From: Methanospirillum purgamenti
Lineage (GTDB): Archaea > Halobacteriota > Methanomicrobia > Methanomicrobiales > Methanospirillaceae
NCBI RefSeq assembly: GCF_018502485.1
Contig: NZ_CP075546.1
Strand: one strand, 5' to 3'
DNA length: 64,000 nt
The notes under the pieces were generated by a model. That model did no database searches. It had not been told where the DNA came from and was given only the letters and a program-made list of their open reading frames with translations. Positions 8,105 to 18,156 of this stretch are shown piece by piece. Every line of letters begins with the position of its first letter. Positions within the stretch are counted from its first letter, which is position 1. Made by a program: the position numbers and the translations under genes.

Positions 8105-9775
8105 TCATGTATCTGCTGGTTTTTCTTCATCCATAAAAAGGGGGACATTTGAAAATATGTTTACATCAAAAACTCCCTTGGTTGTTACCCGTAACTCAGG
8201 AATTACTGATAATGCCAGAAAGGAAAGATACATGAAGGGATCTTTGATTGCGCCACACGCTTTTGTTAGGTGATGAATACTCTCTAAACCTTTATGCACG
8301 TTTTCATACGGTAATTCTGACATTAATCCGGCAAGAGACAGAGGTAAACAGACCTCCTCCTTCCCATTCAGGGCAACCATCGCCCCCTTATTTTTTACTA
8401 CCATCGCAATCGCAGAGATGATTTCATTATCACTTGTCCCGACTGCGATGATATTATGGGAGTCATGTGAAACACTCGATGCCATAGCACCGCTTGTAAG
8501 ACCAAGACCCCTGACCAGCCCTACTCCAATATTTTCCGGATAATACCGTGAAACAACCACAATTTTTAATATATCCCTTTTTAAATCTGGAATTTCATCA
8601 CTTGAAAGTTGGATATATTCTGCCTTTGTTCCTATCTGTCCTTCTTGTATCTTGACAACCCGTGCAGTTCCTGTTCCGGTTATCCTGATCTCTTCCGGGG
8701 ATGGAATTTTAGCATAGAATGGCCAGTTTTTTAGGGTATGAGTTTTTTCTTTCCTAAAATGTTCAGGGAGTACTAATCTCCCGTTTTTATATGTAGCATG
8801 AACGTTACACTTTTTTATGTCATCTATGACACAGAAATCAGCAATACGCCCGGCACTTATTGCACCTCTGTCATACAACCGAAAACGTTCTGCAGGTGAG
8901 AGCGTTGCCATTCTGTATGCAAGTTCCGGTTCACATCCTTCTCCAATCGCTTTTCTGATACAATCATCAATATGGCCGGATGTAACTAGCATATCTGCAT
9001 GCCGGTCATCAGTACAGAAACTACAGCGGGATGATGAACATGCGTTAACCAGAGGAATGAGGGTATGCAGATTTCGTTCAGTCGAGCCTTCCCTGATGAA
9101 TAGAAACATTCCCTTCTGAAGTTTTTCTTTCCCTTCGCTTTTTACAGTAGTTTCATGATCGCTTTGAAGTCCGGTGGCAATATATTGATCAAGTATAGTT
9201 CCGGTCAGAAAAGGAGCATGTCCGTCACGAATGGAGGTCAGGATTAATTTTTCCATAACCAGGGGTTCCTCTGACAACACTCCGGGCACGTTCATCATTT
9301 CACCCAGACCCAGAACACCATCTCTGTTCATGAAGGGAAGAAGTAAATCAGCCGTAAGCGTTATTGCACATTCGTCGATAGGGGTTGCAGCAACACAGGA
9401 AGGCAACATAACCATGATATCCAGCGGCTGATTTTCATGTGCCTGAAGTATATATTCTATTCCTGCAGTTCCACATACATTCGCAATTTCATGAGGATCT
9501 GCAACAACCGTGGTTGTTCCGTGCTGCATAACGAGCCGTGCATATTCATATGGGGTGAGTAATGAACTTTCAATATGAACATGAGCATCAATGAAACCGG
9601 GACAGACATAAGAGGATTTGAGATCTACCTCTTCTTTTCCTGAATACCCTGGTCCGGTACCTATAAATATCCCATTCCTGACAGCAAAATCTTCATTTAG
9701 CCATTCACAGGTATATGGGTTGAAAATAATCCCGTTTTTAAATATTATATCTGCTGATTCTTCCCATCTGGTCAT
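8105..9775 (-). CDS. ade: Adenine deaminase
   Basis: 556 residues, the usual length for Ade. The amidohydrolase metal motif DAHVHIESS is at about 63-71 and ADPHEIANVCG at about 92-102. The C-terminal Ade domain contains SHDSHNIIAVG and MVALNGKEEVCLPLSLAGLMS. The enzyme converts adenine to hypoxanthine. It is divergent from the azgA-type permease at 9859 across an 83-base promoter region, with a phosphorylase gene after that, which fits a purine-salvage group. Confidence 0.9.
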   Translation of the reverse strand: MTRWEESADIIFKNGIIFNPYTCEWLNEDFAVRNGIFIGTGPGYSGKEEVDLKSSYVCPGFIDAHVHIESSLLTPYEYARLVMQHGTTTVVADPHEIANVCGTAGIEYILQAHENQPLDIMVMLPSCVAATPIDECAITLTADLLLPFMNRDGVLGLGEMMNVPGVLSEEPLVMEKLILTSIRDGHAPFLTGTILDQYIATGLQSDHETTVKSEGKEKLQKGMFLFIREGSTERNLHTLIPLVNACSSSRCSFCTDDRHADMLVTSGHIDDCIRKAIGEGCEPELAYRMATLSPAERFRLYDRGAISAGRIADFCVIDDIKKCNVHATYKNGRLVLPEHFRKEKTHTLKNWPFYAKIPSPEEIRITGTGTARVVKIQEGQIGTKAEYIQLSSDEIPDLKRDILKIVVVSRYYPENIGVGLVRGLGLTSGAMASSVSHDSHNIIAVGTSDNEIISAIAMVVKNKGAMVALNGKEEVCLPLSLAGLMSELPYENVHKGLESIHHLTKACGAIKDPFMYLSFLALSVIPELRVTTKGVFDVNIFSNVPLFMDEEKPADT

Positions 9776-9805
9776 AAAATATATGTTTCCCCCTGGATTG
9801 ACTCA

Positions 9806-9833
9806 CGGGTCATATAGTGGAATTTATAGATAT
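9806..9833. promoter_or_regulatory. Divergent promoter region between ade and the purine permease
   Basis: The 83-base gap holds two TATA-like stretches, CATATAGTGG and AATTTATAGATA. The second lies about 25-35 bases before the permease ATG at 9859, consistent with a nearly leaderless transcript. On the minus strand the same bases read CTATAAATT and could serve ade. Assignment of each box is inference. Confidence 0.35.
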
Positions 9834-9858
9834 TAAGACGTTATTATCATTAAGAACT

Positions 9859-11157
9859 ATGTTTGATCTCGACAATTATGCAGCAGATTTTCGCAGTGAG
9901 ATCATCGCAGGTGTTTCTATTTTTTTAGCTTCTTTATATATAGTAATGGCCCAACCGGCTATTCTTTCAGAAACGGGTATGCCGTTTACAGCAGTGATAA
10001 CGGCAACTGTACTAGCAACAGCAGTATCGAGTATTCTGATGGGCATATATGCCAATAATCCCGTAATTGTTGCCCCAGCAATGTCTGTCAATTCCATGTT
10101 TGTCTACGTCAGTGTCACTTTTACCGGAATAACCTGGGAGATTGCACTGGGTGTGCTCTTCTGGAGTGGCATTATTTTTTTATTACTCTCTATTCTGGAC
10201 AAAAACCAATATTTCATCAAAACGATACCACGGCCACTCCGGACCGGTGTTGCAGGAGGTCTTGGTCTTTTTATTGCCTTTATTGGATTAAATCATGGCG
10301 GGTTTATTTTTAATATCTCACACCTTAGTGCATCCAATGTTTTTTCTGAGCATAATGTGTTCCTGTTTTTAATAGGTATAACTATTATCAGTATACTCAT
10401 GGTCCGTCAGATTCCGGGGGCATATATAATCGGAATATTCACAGTAACCATTCTTTCATTTATTATCGGACAGAACCCTCCGGATTTTTATTTTGAGCAG
10501 AGTGGCTTTAATAATTTTTTTGAATATCCGGACTTCAGTCTGATTGGGCGTGCCGATATCCTTGGAGCCCTGGTGTTTCCATGTATGCCATTTATCGTGC
10601 TTTTTCTAGTGACTGCGTATGTTGATAATATTTCTACTTTGATTGGTCTTTCAGAAGCGAGTAATATGCTGAATGAAGAAGGACAACCTCGTCAGGCAGA
10701 TAAAAGTCTGAAAACAATAGGAGTGGGCATGATACTCTCTCCTCTTGTGGGTACATCACCAGTTACAGCCTATGTTGAATCAGCGGTTGGGATTATTCAG
10801 AATGGACGGACTGGGCTTGTTGCAGTTGTGGCCGGATTATGTTTCCTGCCCCTGCTCTTTTTAGCCCCACTGTTCTCTCTCATCCCACTCGAGGCGACTG
10901 CACCGGTACTCGTCATATCTGGTGTTGTGATGCTCTGGCCCCTTGCCTACCTTCGATGGGAGCGACTCGATGATATCATCCCGTTCTTTGTATCATTTCT
11001 CATGATTCCCTTTACCGGATCGATTGCATTCGGTATCATGGCGGGATCACTTGTCTGGACTGCAATCAGAATCGGAAAAGGCCGATGGCGCAGGGTCCCT
11101 GCAATTCTCTGGATTATCAACATTCTCGCAGTTATTTATCTGGTGTTTCTCTCATGA
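9859..11157 (+). CDS. AzgA-family purine (adenine/guanine/hypoxanthine) permease
   Basis: About 432 residues, strongly hydrophobic with 12 or more membrane segments. Family motifs: FRSEIIAGVSIFLASLYIVM at the N-terminus, NPVIVAPAMSVNSMF, RTGVAGGLGLFIAFIGL, and SPLVGTSPVTAYVESAVGI in the second half. The reading frame is open from 9817, but the N-terminus matches AzgA proteins best from MFDLDNYAADF at 9859, and a TATA-like box lies between the two. It is paired divergently with adenine deaminase, so adenine uptake is the likely role. Confidence 0.85.
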   Translation: MFDLDNYAADFRSEIIAGVSIFLASLYIVMAQPAILSETGMPFTAVITATVLATAVSSILMGIYANNPVIVAPAMSVNSMFVYVSVTFTGITWEIALGVLFWSGIIFLLLSILDKNQYFIKTIPRPLRTGVAGGLGLFIAFIGLNHGGFIFNISHLSASNVFSEHNVFLFLIGITIISILMVRQIPGAYIIGIFTVTILSFIIGQNPPDFYFEQSGFNNFFEYPDFSLIGRADILGALVFPCMPFIVLFLVTAYVDNISTLIGLSEASNMLNEEGQPRQADKSLKTIGVGMILSPLVGTSPVTAYVESAVGIIQNGRTGLVAVVAGLCFLPLLFLAPLFSLIPLEATAPVLVISGVVMLWPLAYLRWERLDDIIPFFVSFLMIPFTGSIAFGIMAGSLVWTAIRIGKGRWRRVPAILWIINILAVIYLVFLS

Positions 11158-11172
11158 TGAGCGGGGTGTGGT

Positions 11173-12846
11173 GTGACAAATCCGGTTGATGAGCATATAC
11201 AGCATTTTCACACATTGCTGGTGAGAGATGGTCATATCCGGATAAAGGATATTGAACCTGGTCACGCGGCGATGGATTCCTCCTTGCATTATCATGCCGG
11301 TTCATCATCCATTAACGTATCTGCTTTTTATTATGCTGCGATGCGGCTTCCGAGGTGCATTGATTGTGTTCGGACCATTATTATCAGCTCAGATCTGCAG
11401 AGTATGGTTGATTCCGGATTTCCGATATATGACTGGGAGGAGGTCAGGACAGAGGGGAGAAGAAGGAAGTGTTATTATGACAAAAATTTTCTACTCGCCG
11501 CCCATATGTCAAGTGTTTCTGATATTGATGATATTATCACAATTATTACCACTTTTCAGATAGAATGGAATAAGATCCATGATTGCTTGAGCCGGCCTGA
11601 TGAATATTCGAAAATCAAGATTTTTCATCAGATGAATTTGTATCTAACCGGATTAGATCCGTTTCAAAAAAAATTGAACATCTCTCATAATGACTGGAAA
11701 TTATTTTTAAAATTATGTAGCGGAGATCCTGAAAGTTTTCTCTTAACCATTGGATCAAAAAGATTAGATTTTCATATTCAGAGAGTATTCAGGTCTAACG
11801 AAAATACCCGATCACATCTTGATGCATGGTGGGAAGAACTTGTGGCTTCATGTCCGTATTCGTTATCTTCCTGTCCTGTCTACTTTGTATCGGCAAATAT
11901 CTACAGCATTCCTTCTTTGGTGACTGGATTCCTGGACGATGATGAAGCCCTAATTTCCAGTTTTCTAGAAAATTCACCGGATGAAGTTCGTGATCGGCTT
12001 CATATGTTACTGAGTGATGATGATGACAGCAGGATCAAAAATCTACTTCATTATTGTAATGTTTATTATTCTGAAACAGGAAGTCTGTCTCATTCTACCT
12101 TTGAAAAAGATTCAGGTATTATTCGATTCCAGAACTCTTCTCATTTTGACCTGAATGCATGTATCATTCCAATACAGAAACTATCCGAAGATCGGATAGA
12201 TTCACGAATACGGATTCGACAATCAGATGTATTACAACATAGTGATGCACTGATAATTATAATCGATTATCCTCTTGGAAGTGCTGCTCATGATATTCTC
12301 TCTTTAATCTTGGAAAAATGCACAGTTATTGGAATCTATATATTTGGAAAAGCTGGTACACTTCGTAACCGAATTGGAGACATTATCATTCCTTCCACTA
12401 TATGGGACACCTTTTCAGGTAATGAATTCCGCTTTCATAACTGTTATTCAGCTTAAAACATTCGTAAACACACCAGTTGGACAGCGGTGCTGGAAGATCA
12501 AAAGTCTGTTACTGTGAAAGGGACTCTTCTTCAGAACAGAAAACAGATGAGGAAATACTTCTCCCAGGGATTTAATACCGTTGAAATGGAGTCTGGTCCA
12601 TATCTTACTGCTTTGGCTGAATACTGGGGTATTGTTCCTGAAGATAGTATTGTATGGTTAAATCATGATCATGTTCTAGATTTTGGTCTGATACATTACG
12701 TGTCTGATGCTCCTTTTAACCGGCGGGAAACTCTATTATCCTATGAGGGCTGGTATAACACGCTCGAATCTGTGTATGCTTGTTCAATTGCAACTCTCAA
12801 TCTGATTTTCAAGAAAGAGATTGATCGTATAGGGAAAAGCCCTTGA
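11173..12846 (+). pseudogene. Nucleoside phosphorylase-superfamily protein interrupted by an in-frame TAA
   Basis: One reading frame from GTG 11173 to TGA 12846, broken only by TAA at 12454-12456. Before the stop, FGKAGTLRNRIGDIIIPS resembles phosphorylase-superfamily sequence. After it, the same frame continues as VTVKGTLLQNRKQM and NTVEMESGPYLTALAEY, the ME-containing active-site region of that superfamily. The two halves therefore make one protein of about 557 residues. A GTG at 12487 could start the C-terminal fragment. No frameshift is needed; a single substitution would restore a sense codon. It follows the permease by 15 bases, suggesting a purine-salvage operon. The N-terminal 250 residues are of unknown function. 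Confidence 0.7.
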
Positions 12847-12989
12847 TACTTGAAAGGTTCTTGACTTTGATTTGTGCACTACCCGGATAGTCTTCCGAAT
12901 GGTCCGGCTCTTATTTCACAATCTTTTTGTAGGTACAGATGTGAAAGAGATTACTTACGCATTCAGGCAAGAAATGAGAGAATTAGAAT

Positions 12990-14504
12990 ATGGAATCAGG
13001 AAGGAACTCGTTAAGCATTCCCTGTGCACCACACTGTCAGAATCATGAATCTCCTCCAACAACTGGTCTTTTCATCCCCGCCGATAAAAGATATCTCAAC
13101 CTCTTACTCGGGTATGTCACTGAGATCTGTCGTATTGTCAATTTATCCGACACCGATCTCTTTCACCTTGAAGTTGCATCTGAAGAAGCATTCATCAATA
13201 TCGTAGAACATGCATATCCTGACTGCAAACCTGGGAATATCTACATAGAAGCGAGGATGAAACCGACTGGACTGGTTCTCTCATTCCGTGATGAAGGAAT
13301 CCCTTTTCATGATTCTCCAAAAGAGTATCCTCTTGTAATATCGTCAGATGGTGATATTCAATCTCCTCATGGTTTGGGATTTCAAATCATGAGGAACACA
13401 GTTGATGAAGTACGGATGGAAAATTTGGGAAAAATGGGAAAAGTTCTTCATCTTATCAAAAGGTACCCTGCTCCTGTTGAGATTGAGATGGCCCAGAATG
13501 TCCATGAAATTCCAGAAGCTCCTCTTCAACAATATTCAATCCGGCCTATGCAGACTCAGGATGCTTCGCAGGTCTGCCGGCTTTTTTGGTTAGTATATGG
13601 GTATACCTATAAAAATGAGAACTTTTACCGGCCAGAAGGACTTATTGACCTGAATGATAACGGTCGCATTGTCAGTTATGTTGCTGTGGGTGAAGATAAT
13701 GATGTAGTGGGACATGTCGGTCTGATAAGGCCTGAACCTGTCCTTATGGCAGAATTTGGACTTCTTGCAGTCTCTCCTGCTCACCGTGGCCGAGGACTTA
13801 TGGGACAATTAGAGGATGCAATTTTCGCTAAGGCTGAAGAAATGAATCTCGTCGGCTTGTCAATTAATGCGGTTACGAGTCATCCTAAAAGTCAGAAATC
13901 AGCTGTAAAGAAAGATTTTGTCCCATGTAGTATTGACCTGGCTGCATGCCCCCCTCGAATGTTTAAAGCTCTTGTAAGCGATAGTGTACCTGCCCAGCGA
14001 GAGTCATACCTCCACGGGTTCAAATATTTTAACACGCCACCACCACGAACCGTGTATGTTCCCAAAAGGCACCATATTTTTGTTCACATCATTTATTCCA
14101 AAATGCAGCAGTCTTGCACATTTAGCGATCCGACCCCGGCACGAACTCCTGGTGACTATAAAATACATTATGATCGAACCCTGCAAAAAGGGATCATTAC
14201 CGTTATATCTGCAGATGAAAGGCAATGGCCTGAGATCCAACGAGTGGTAGATGATATGGTACACCTGGCCGGGGCTGAAGTTGTTGATCTTGACTTACCG
14301 GTTTCACAACCAGCAACAACACTTCTTTTTGATCTTGCTGAATCTGCGGGTTTTATCTTTACTGGTATTCGGCCTTGTCAGGCTCCGGACGGGGATTGTT
14401 TCAGACTTCAATTTCTTTCAATTCCCATTGACCTAACCCATATACAGTTGTATCCTAATTATGGTGAGTTTTTACTCGAATATATAACAACTCTGATGAA
14501 ATAA
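12990..14504 (+). CDS. RsbW-like ATPase fused to GNAT acetyltransferase
   Basis: 504 residues. Residues about 25-165 form a HATPase_c_2 (anti-sigma kinase) domain: N box EEAFINIVEHAYPD (about 69-82), G1 box FRDEGIPFHD (about 98-107), G2 box HGLGFQIMR (about 126-134). Residues about 180-320 form a GNAT domain: YSIRPMQTQDASQVCRLF, then AEFGLLAVSPAHRGRGLMGQL with the acetyl-CoA-binding RGRGLMG. The last 180 residues are less recognisable. RsbW kinases phosphorylate STAS proteins; here the kinase-like domain might instead control acetylation. The STAS gene at 5470 and SpoIIE phosphatase at 18157 are possible partners, but they are not in one operon with it. Confidence 0.75.
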   Translation: MESGRNSLSIPCAPHCQNHESPPTTGLFIPADKRYLNLLLGYVTEICRIVNLSDTDLFHLEVASEEAFINIVEHAYPDCKPGNIYIEARMKPTGLVLSFRDEGIPFHDSPKEYPLVISSDGDIQSPHGLGFQIMRNTVDEVRMENLGKMGKVLHLIKRYPAPVEIEMAQNVHEIPEAPLQQYSIRPMQTQDASQVCRLFWLVYGYTYKNENFYRPEGLIDLNDNGRIVSYVAVGEDNDVVGHVGLIRPEPVLMAEFGLLAVSPAHRGRGLMGQLEDAIFAKAEEMNLVGLSINAVTSHPKSQKSAVKKDFVPCSIDLAACPPRMFKALVSDSVPAQRESYLHGFKYFNTPPPRTVYVPKRHHIFVHIIYSKMQQSCTFSDPTPARTPGDYKIHYDRTLQKGIITVISADERQWPEIQRVVDDMVHLAGAEVVDLDLPVSQPATTLLFDLAESAGFIFTGIRPCQAPDGDCFRLQFLSIPIDLTHIQLYPNYGEFLLEYITTLMK

Positions 14505-14529
14505 GGACTGATAAAGATATTTCTCCCGG

Positions 14530-14543
14530 TTTTTTTCTTTTCT
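14530..14543 (+). terminator. T-rich terminator downstream of the RsbW-GNAT gene
   Basis: A run of seven T followed by C and TTT begins 26 bases after the stop at 14504. Archaeal termination commonly uses such T-tracts without a hairpin. Confidence 0.35.
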
Positions 14544-14610
14544 CTATTGTGATGATCCATCCTTTCAAATATGAGTAGTATTTATAAAGAAAAAAACAGA
14601 ACACCATATC

Positions 14611-15060
14611 ATGTATAATTTCCGGAATTCGCTACCGATTCTAATAGTTGTCATCTGTTTATTCTATACGGCAGGATGCACAGGTGCTACTCATGATGAA
14701 GATTACAAAACCCTCGTTATCGATGCCATTGAGAGAATGGATCCTCAGAATGAAAAGATTGTAAATCCCTATAAGGGGATGACTGTTGATGACCTCTTGG
14801 CAATGAAGACCTTTGTAGAGCAGGCAAAAAGTTCAGCAGAAGAGATGACCCTTTCTGATACTTATAAGAAATCGCGGGAATTTTTCATTCGGTCAATGGA
14901 TGCAACCATAGCAGGTGTTGATAGTCTGCAGGGAGATATTGATACAACAACTGGAAAAGTTGATAGCACGGCTCCGGCAACGAATTATTTCATCCAAGCT
15001 CAGTCAGACCTTGGCAGTGCTGCAGACATTATCAAAGTTCCCAAGAAAAAAACATATTAA
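14611..15060 (+). CDS. Predicted lipoprotein of unknown function
   Basis: 149 residues. A hydrophobic signal segment (PILIVVICLFYTAGC) ends in a lipobox-like TAGC at about residues 20-23, suggesting a membrane-anchored surface lipoprotein. The rest is polar, largely helical, with a VDDLLAMKTFVEQAKSSAEE segment. A TATA-like TTTATAAAG lies about 25 bases before the ATG, so the transcript is probably near-leaderless. No family was recognised. Confidence 0.55.
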   Translation: MYNFRNSLPILIVVICLFYTAGCTGATHDEDYKTLVIDAIERMDPQNEKIVNPYKGMTVDDLLAMKTFVEQAKSSAEEMTLSDTYKKSREFFIRSMDATIAGVDSLQGDIDTTTGKVDSTAPATNYFIQAQSDLGSAADIIKVPKKKTY

Positions 15061-15118
15061 TATAGGTTTTTAATAAAATCTGTGTGGAAATCATCACTCA
15101 TTTTTGCCTGATAATTTC

Positions 15119-17869
15119 CTACCTGGCATGTATCGCTGCATGAGCAGCTGCCAACCTTGCAATCGGAACACGCGGTCCGGAACACGAAACATATGTGAGT
15201 CCTATTTGGTGACAAAACTCAATTGACGACGGATGACCACCATGTTCTCCACAGATACCAACTTTCATACCTGGACGTGTTGCTCTTCCCCATAGGACAG
15301 CAAGTTCCATCAGTTTTCCAACTCCTTTTACATCGAGGACCTCAAATGGATTATCCTGAAGGATGTGATTCATATTATACATTGGAAGGAATTTATTCTC
15401 CGCATCTTCGCGTGAAAATGAGAATGTTGCCTGGGTGAGATCATTTGTTCCAAATGAGAAAAACTCCGCTTCTTCTGCAAGGTTTTCTGCTCGCATACAT
15501 GCTCGAACAACCTCCAGCATAGATCCAAATGAACAATTAATTGTTAGTCTATATGCTGATTCAACATCTTTGTGAATATCTGTTACCCATTCCTTTACTC
15601 GTTTTAATTCCTGAGCAGTACAAACCTGTGGTATCATGATTTCAGGATGAACATCCACTCCATTTTTCAGACATTCTGCTGCTGCTTCAAGTATTGCACG
15701 AATTTGCATTGAATAAATCTCTGGAAATGTTAGGCCTAGTCTGACTCCCCGATGACCTAGCATGGGATTTACTTCATGGAGAGATCTGACTTTGTTGAGC
15801 ATTGTTTCTTTTTTTAGAATGACAGCATCAAGTAATTCAGGATCAGCTGGTGTCTGCACAATCGGATGGACATCATCATGCTGGAACATGAATGCCACAT
15901 TCTCTGATAAAACTTTCATTCCTCGAAGGTTTTTTCGTAAATTTCGAAGTATATCTATTTCATCAACAAGATGCTGTTCTTGTGGTAAAAATTCATGAAT
16001 AGGGGGATCGAGCAGTCGGATGGTAACCGGACAGGGTGCCATTATTGTAAACAAATTTTTAAAATCTTCTCGTTGAATGGGGAGCAGTCTGTCCAATGCC
16101 TTCTGGCGATCTTCTTTTGTATCGGCGATGATCATGTCAATGACTATTGGAAGACGGCTGGGATCATTGAACATTCGTTCAGTTCTGCAAAGGCCAATTC
16201 CCATCGCTCCAAATTTTAAGGCTCGTTTTGCATCAGATGGAATATCTGCGTTTGCCATGACTTTAAGACGAGCAACTGCATCAGCCCAGGAGAGAAGAGT
16301 TGCAAGATCTGAAGAAAATTCAGCATCGATGAGTGGTACTTCTCCCAGGTATACTGCTCCGGTTGAGCCATCAATGGTGATAACATCACCTTCGGTGATC
16401 TGATATTTCCCGATAAGTGCATGTCTGAGTCTTACATCAACATGTATTCCTTCAGCACCGGCAACACAGGGTTTTCCCATTCCCCTTGCTACAACAGCTG
16501 CGTGAGAAGTCTTTCCTCCCCTGCTTGTCAAAATTCCCTGAGATGCAAAAAAGCCATGAATATCTTCGGGTTTTGTTTCTTCACGGACAAGAATTACTTT
16601 CAAACCTTCTCTTCCCATTTTTTCTGCACGGTCTGCATCAAATACAGCAATTCCTGATGCACCTCCAGGAGATGCAGGAAGACCGGATGCAATCGGGGCA
16701 ACATCATCGGATATATTCAGCCTGGGAAAAAGGAGTTGCTCAAGTGTTTCAGGTTTAATTCTAAGAAGTGCCTGTTCTTTTGTAATTAATCCTTCTTCTG
16801 CCATTTCTACTGAAGTTCTGACCATTGCAGTTGCGTTCATTTTTCCATTTCTGGTCTGAAGACAATAGAGAATCCCCTCTTCTATGGTAAATTCAAAGTC
16901 CTGAACTTCTTTAAAATGTGATTCCAACTTATTTCGAAGTTCCATCAGTTCCCTGAACAGGTCTGGCATTTCATGAGCCATGGCAGCGATAGGTTTTGGT
17001 GTTCTGATTCCTGCAACAACATCTTCTCCCTGGGCGTTTACAAGATATTCCCCAAAAATAACATTTTCACCAGTTCCTGGATCACGGGTAAAACCCACCC
17101 CGGTTGCAGATTTATTGCTCATATTTCCAAATACCATCGCAACAATATTTACTGCAGTCCCGTTAGCCATATCCGGGGTAATTTTAAACTCACGTCGGTA
17201 ATCAATGGCTCTTTTTCCCATCCATGAATTAAAAACAGCTTTTATAGCTATTTCAAGTTGTTCATAAGGATCATGTGGAAAGGGCTTACCGGTAAATTGC
17301 TTTACTACCTGCAAAAAAGAAGTGCATACGTCTGAAAGATCCCAGGCAGAAAGTTCAACATCCTGTTTTACTCCCGCCCTTTCTTTTACTTTCTCAAATT
17401 CTTCATCAAATAGTGCATCTGGTACCCCTAATGCAACCTTTCCAAACAACTGAATGAACCTGCGATATACATCGTAACAGAACCGTTCATTATCAGTAGC
17501 AACAAGAAGACCTTTCAGAGTATCAGGATTTAATCCCAGGTTTAATATGGTATCCATCATCCCTGGCATAGAGAGGGCAGATCCTGATCGGACGGAGAGC
17601 AATAGAGGTTTTAGAGCATCACCAAATTTTTTTCCGGTATTTAATTCGAGAAGTCTCAAATGATCTGTTACCTGACTCATCAGGCTCGGTGGAAGTCTAT
17701 GCTTTTCGTCTTCTAGATATCCCAGACAGGCTTCAGTAGTAATTACAAATCCCGGAGGTACCCTGATTCCGGTTTGCGTCAATTCGCATAAATTTGCACC
17801 TTTTCCACCGAGGAGTTTCTTATCTTTTCCATTACCATCAGAGAATGAATAAACCCAGGTTTTACTCAT
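15119..17869 (-). CDS. ppdK: Pyruvate, phosphate dikinase
   Basis: About 916 residues. The N-terminal ATP-grasp domain has LLGGKGANLCELTQTGIRVPPGF. The phosphohistidine domain near residue 450 has TSRGGKTSHAAVVARGMGKPC with the swivelling catalytic His. The C-terminal PEP/pyruvate barrel has the GLCRTERMF and FFSFGTNDLTQ motifs and ends with GICGEHGGHPSS. It interconverts pyruvate and PEP, feeding gluconeogenesis. The frame is open to 17896, but GGTGGTGAC just before ATG 17869 is a good ribosome-binding site and the protein then starts MSKTWVYSF as in the family. TTATATAC-like sequence lies about 50 bases upstream. Confidence 0.93.
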   Translation of the reverse strand: MSKTWVYSFSDGNGKDKKLLGGKGANLCELTQTGIRVPPGFVITTEACLGYLEDEKHRLPPSLMSQVTDHLRLLELNTGKKFGDALKPLLLSVRSGSALSMPGMMDTILNLGLNPDTLKGLLVATDNERFCYDVYRRFIQLFGKVALGVPDALFDEEFEKVKERAGVKQDVELSAWDLSDVCTSFLQVVKQFTGKPFPHDPYEQLEIAIKAVFNSWMGKRAIDYRREFKITPDMANGTAVNIVAMVFGNMSNKSATGVGFTRDPGTGENVIFGEYLVNAQGEDVVAGIRTPKPIAAMAHEMPDLFRELMELRNKLESHFKEVQDFEFTIEEGILYCLQTRNGKMNATAMVRTSVEMAEEGLITKEQALLRIKPETLEQLLFPRLNISDDVAPIASGLPASPGGASGIAVFDADRAEKMGREGLKVILVREETKPEDIHGFFASQGILTSRGGKTSHAAVVARGMGKPCVAGAEGIHVDVRLRHALIGKYQITEGDVITIDGSTGAVYLGEVPLIDAEFSSDLATLLSWADAVARLKVMANADIPSDAKRALKFGAMGIGLCRTERMFNDPSRLPIVIDMIIADTKEDRQKALDRLLPIQREDFKNLFTIMAPCPVTIRLLDPPIHEFLPQEQHLVDEIDILRNLRKNLRGMKVLSENVAFMFQHDDVHPIVQTPADPELLDAVILKKETMLNKVRSLHEVNPMLGHRGVRLGLTFPEIYSMQIRAILEAAAECLKNGVDVHPEIMIPQVCTAQELKRVKEWVTDIHKDVESAYRLTINCSFGSMLEVVRACMRAENLAEEAEFFSFGTNDLTQATFSFSREDAENKFLPMYNMNHILQDNPFEVLDVKGVGKLMELAVLWGRATRPGMKVGICGEHGGHPSSIEFCHQIGLTYVSCSGPRVPIARLAAAHAAIHAR

Positions 17870-17975
17870 CGTCACCACCCTAATTGTCTCTCTCAAAAAA
17901 TCTGTTCATCACAACAATTATAGTATATAACAAAATCCTCTGAAATTTTGCAGAATATTTACTTATATCTATGAA

Positions 17976-18136
17976 GTGTGATTAGCGTACATGCTTTGGA
18001 GTGCCCTTCGTCACACGTAGTTTATTCCAAGTTGTTTGTCAATACACGGTAAGGAACTTTTACCTGCTGATATGTCGTGTATTGGCAGACCATGTATTTA
18101 TAACCTTATAAAGAAAGAAGAAAATGATATTTTTTC
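17976..18136. other. Structured intergenic DNA, possible ncRNA gene or dyad element
   Basis: The 287-base gap between ppdK and the SpoIIE-type gene has no ORF. GTGTGA (17976-17981) pairs with TCACAC (18011-18016). A 15-bp stem pairs GTTTGTCAATACACG (18034-18048) with CGTGTATTGGCAGAC (18076-18090), two positions being G-U, and an inner GGTAA/TTACC hairpin lies in its loop. On the plus strand a CTTATATC box near 17962 and a T6 run near 18130 would bracket a transcript of about 140 nt. Strand and transcription are unproven. Confidence 0.35.
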
Positions 18137-18156
18137 GCTAAAATATGAAATTGTCG

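Noticed and set aside
12454..12456. Pyrrolysine or selenocysteine read-through of the phosphorylase stop
   Set aside because: The codon is TAA, not TAG or TGA, and no insertion element or pyl genes are visible in the window.
12329..12517. Overlapping reading frame suggesting a frameshift in the phosphorylase gene
   Set aside because: The two halves of the gene are in the same frame (1314 bases apart), so no frameshift is needed.
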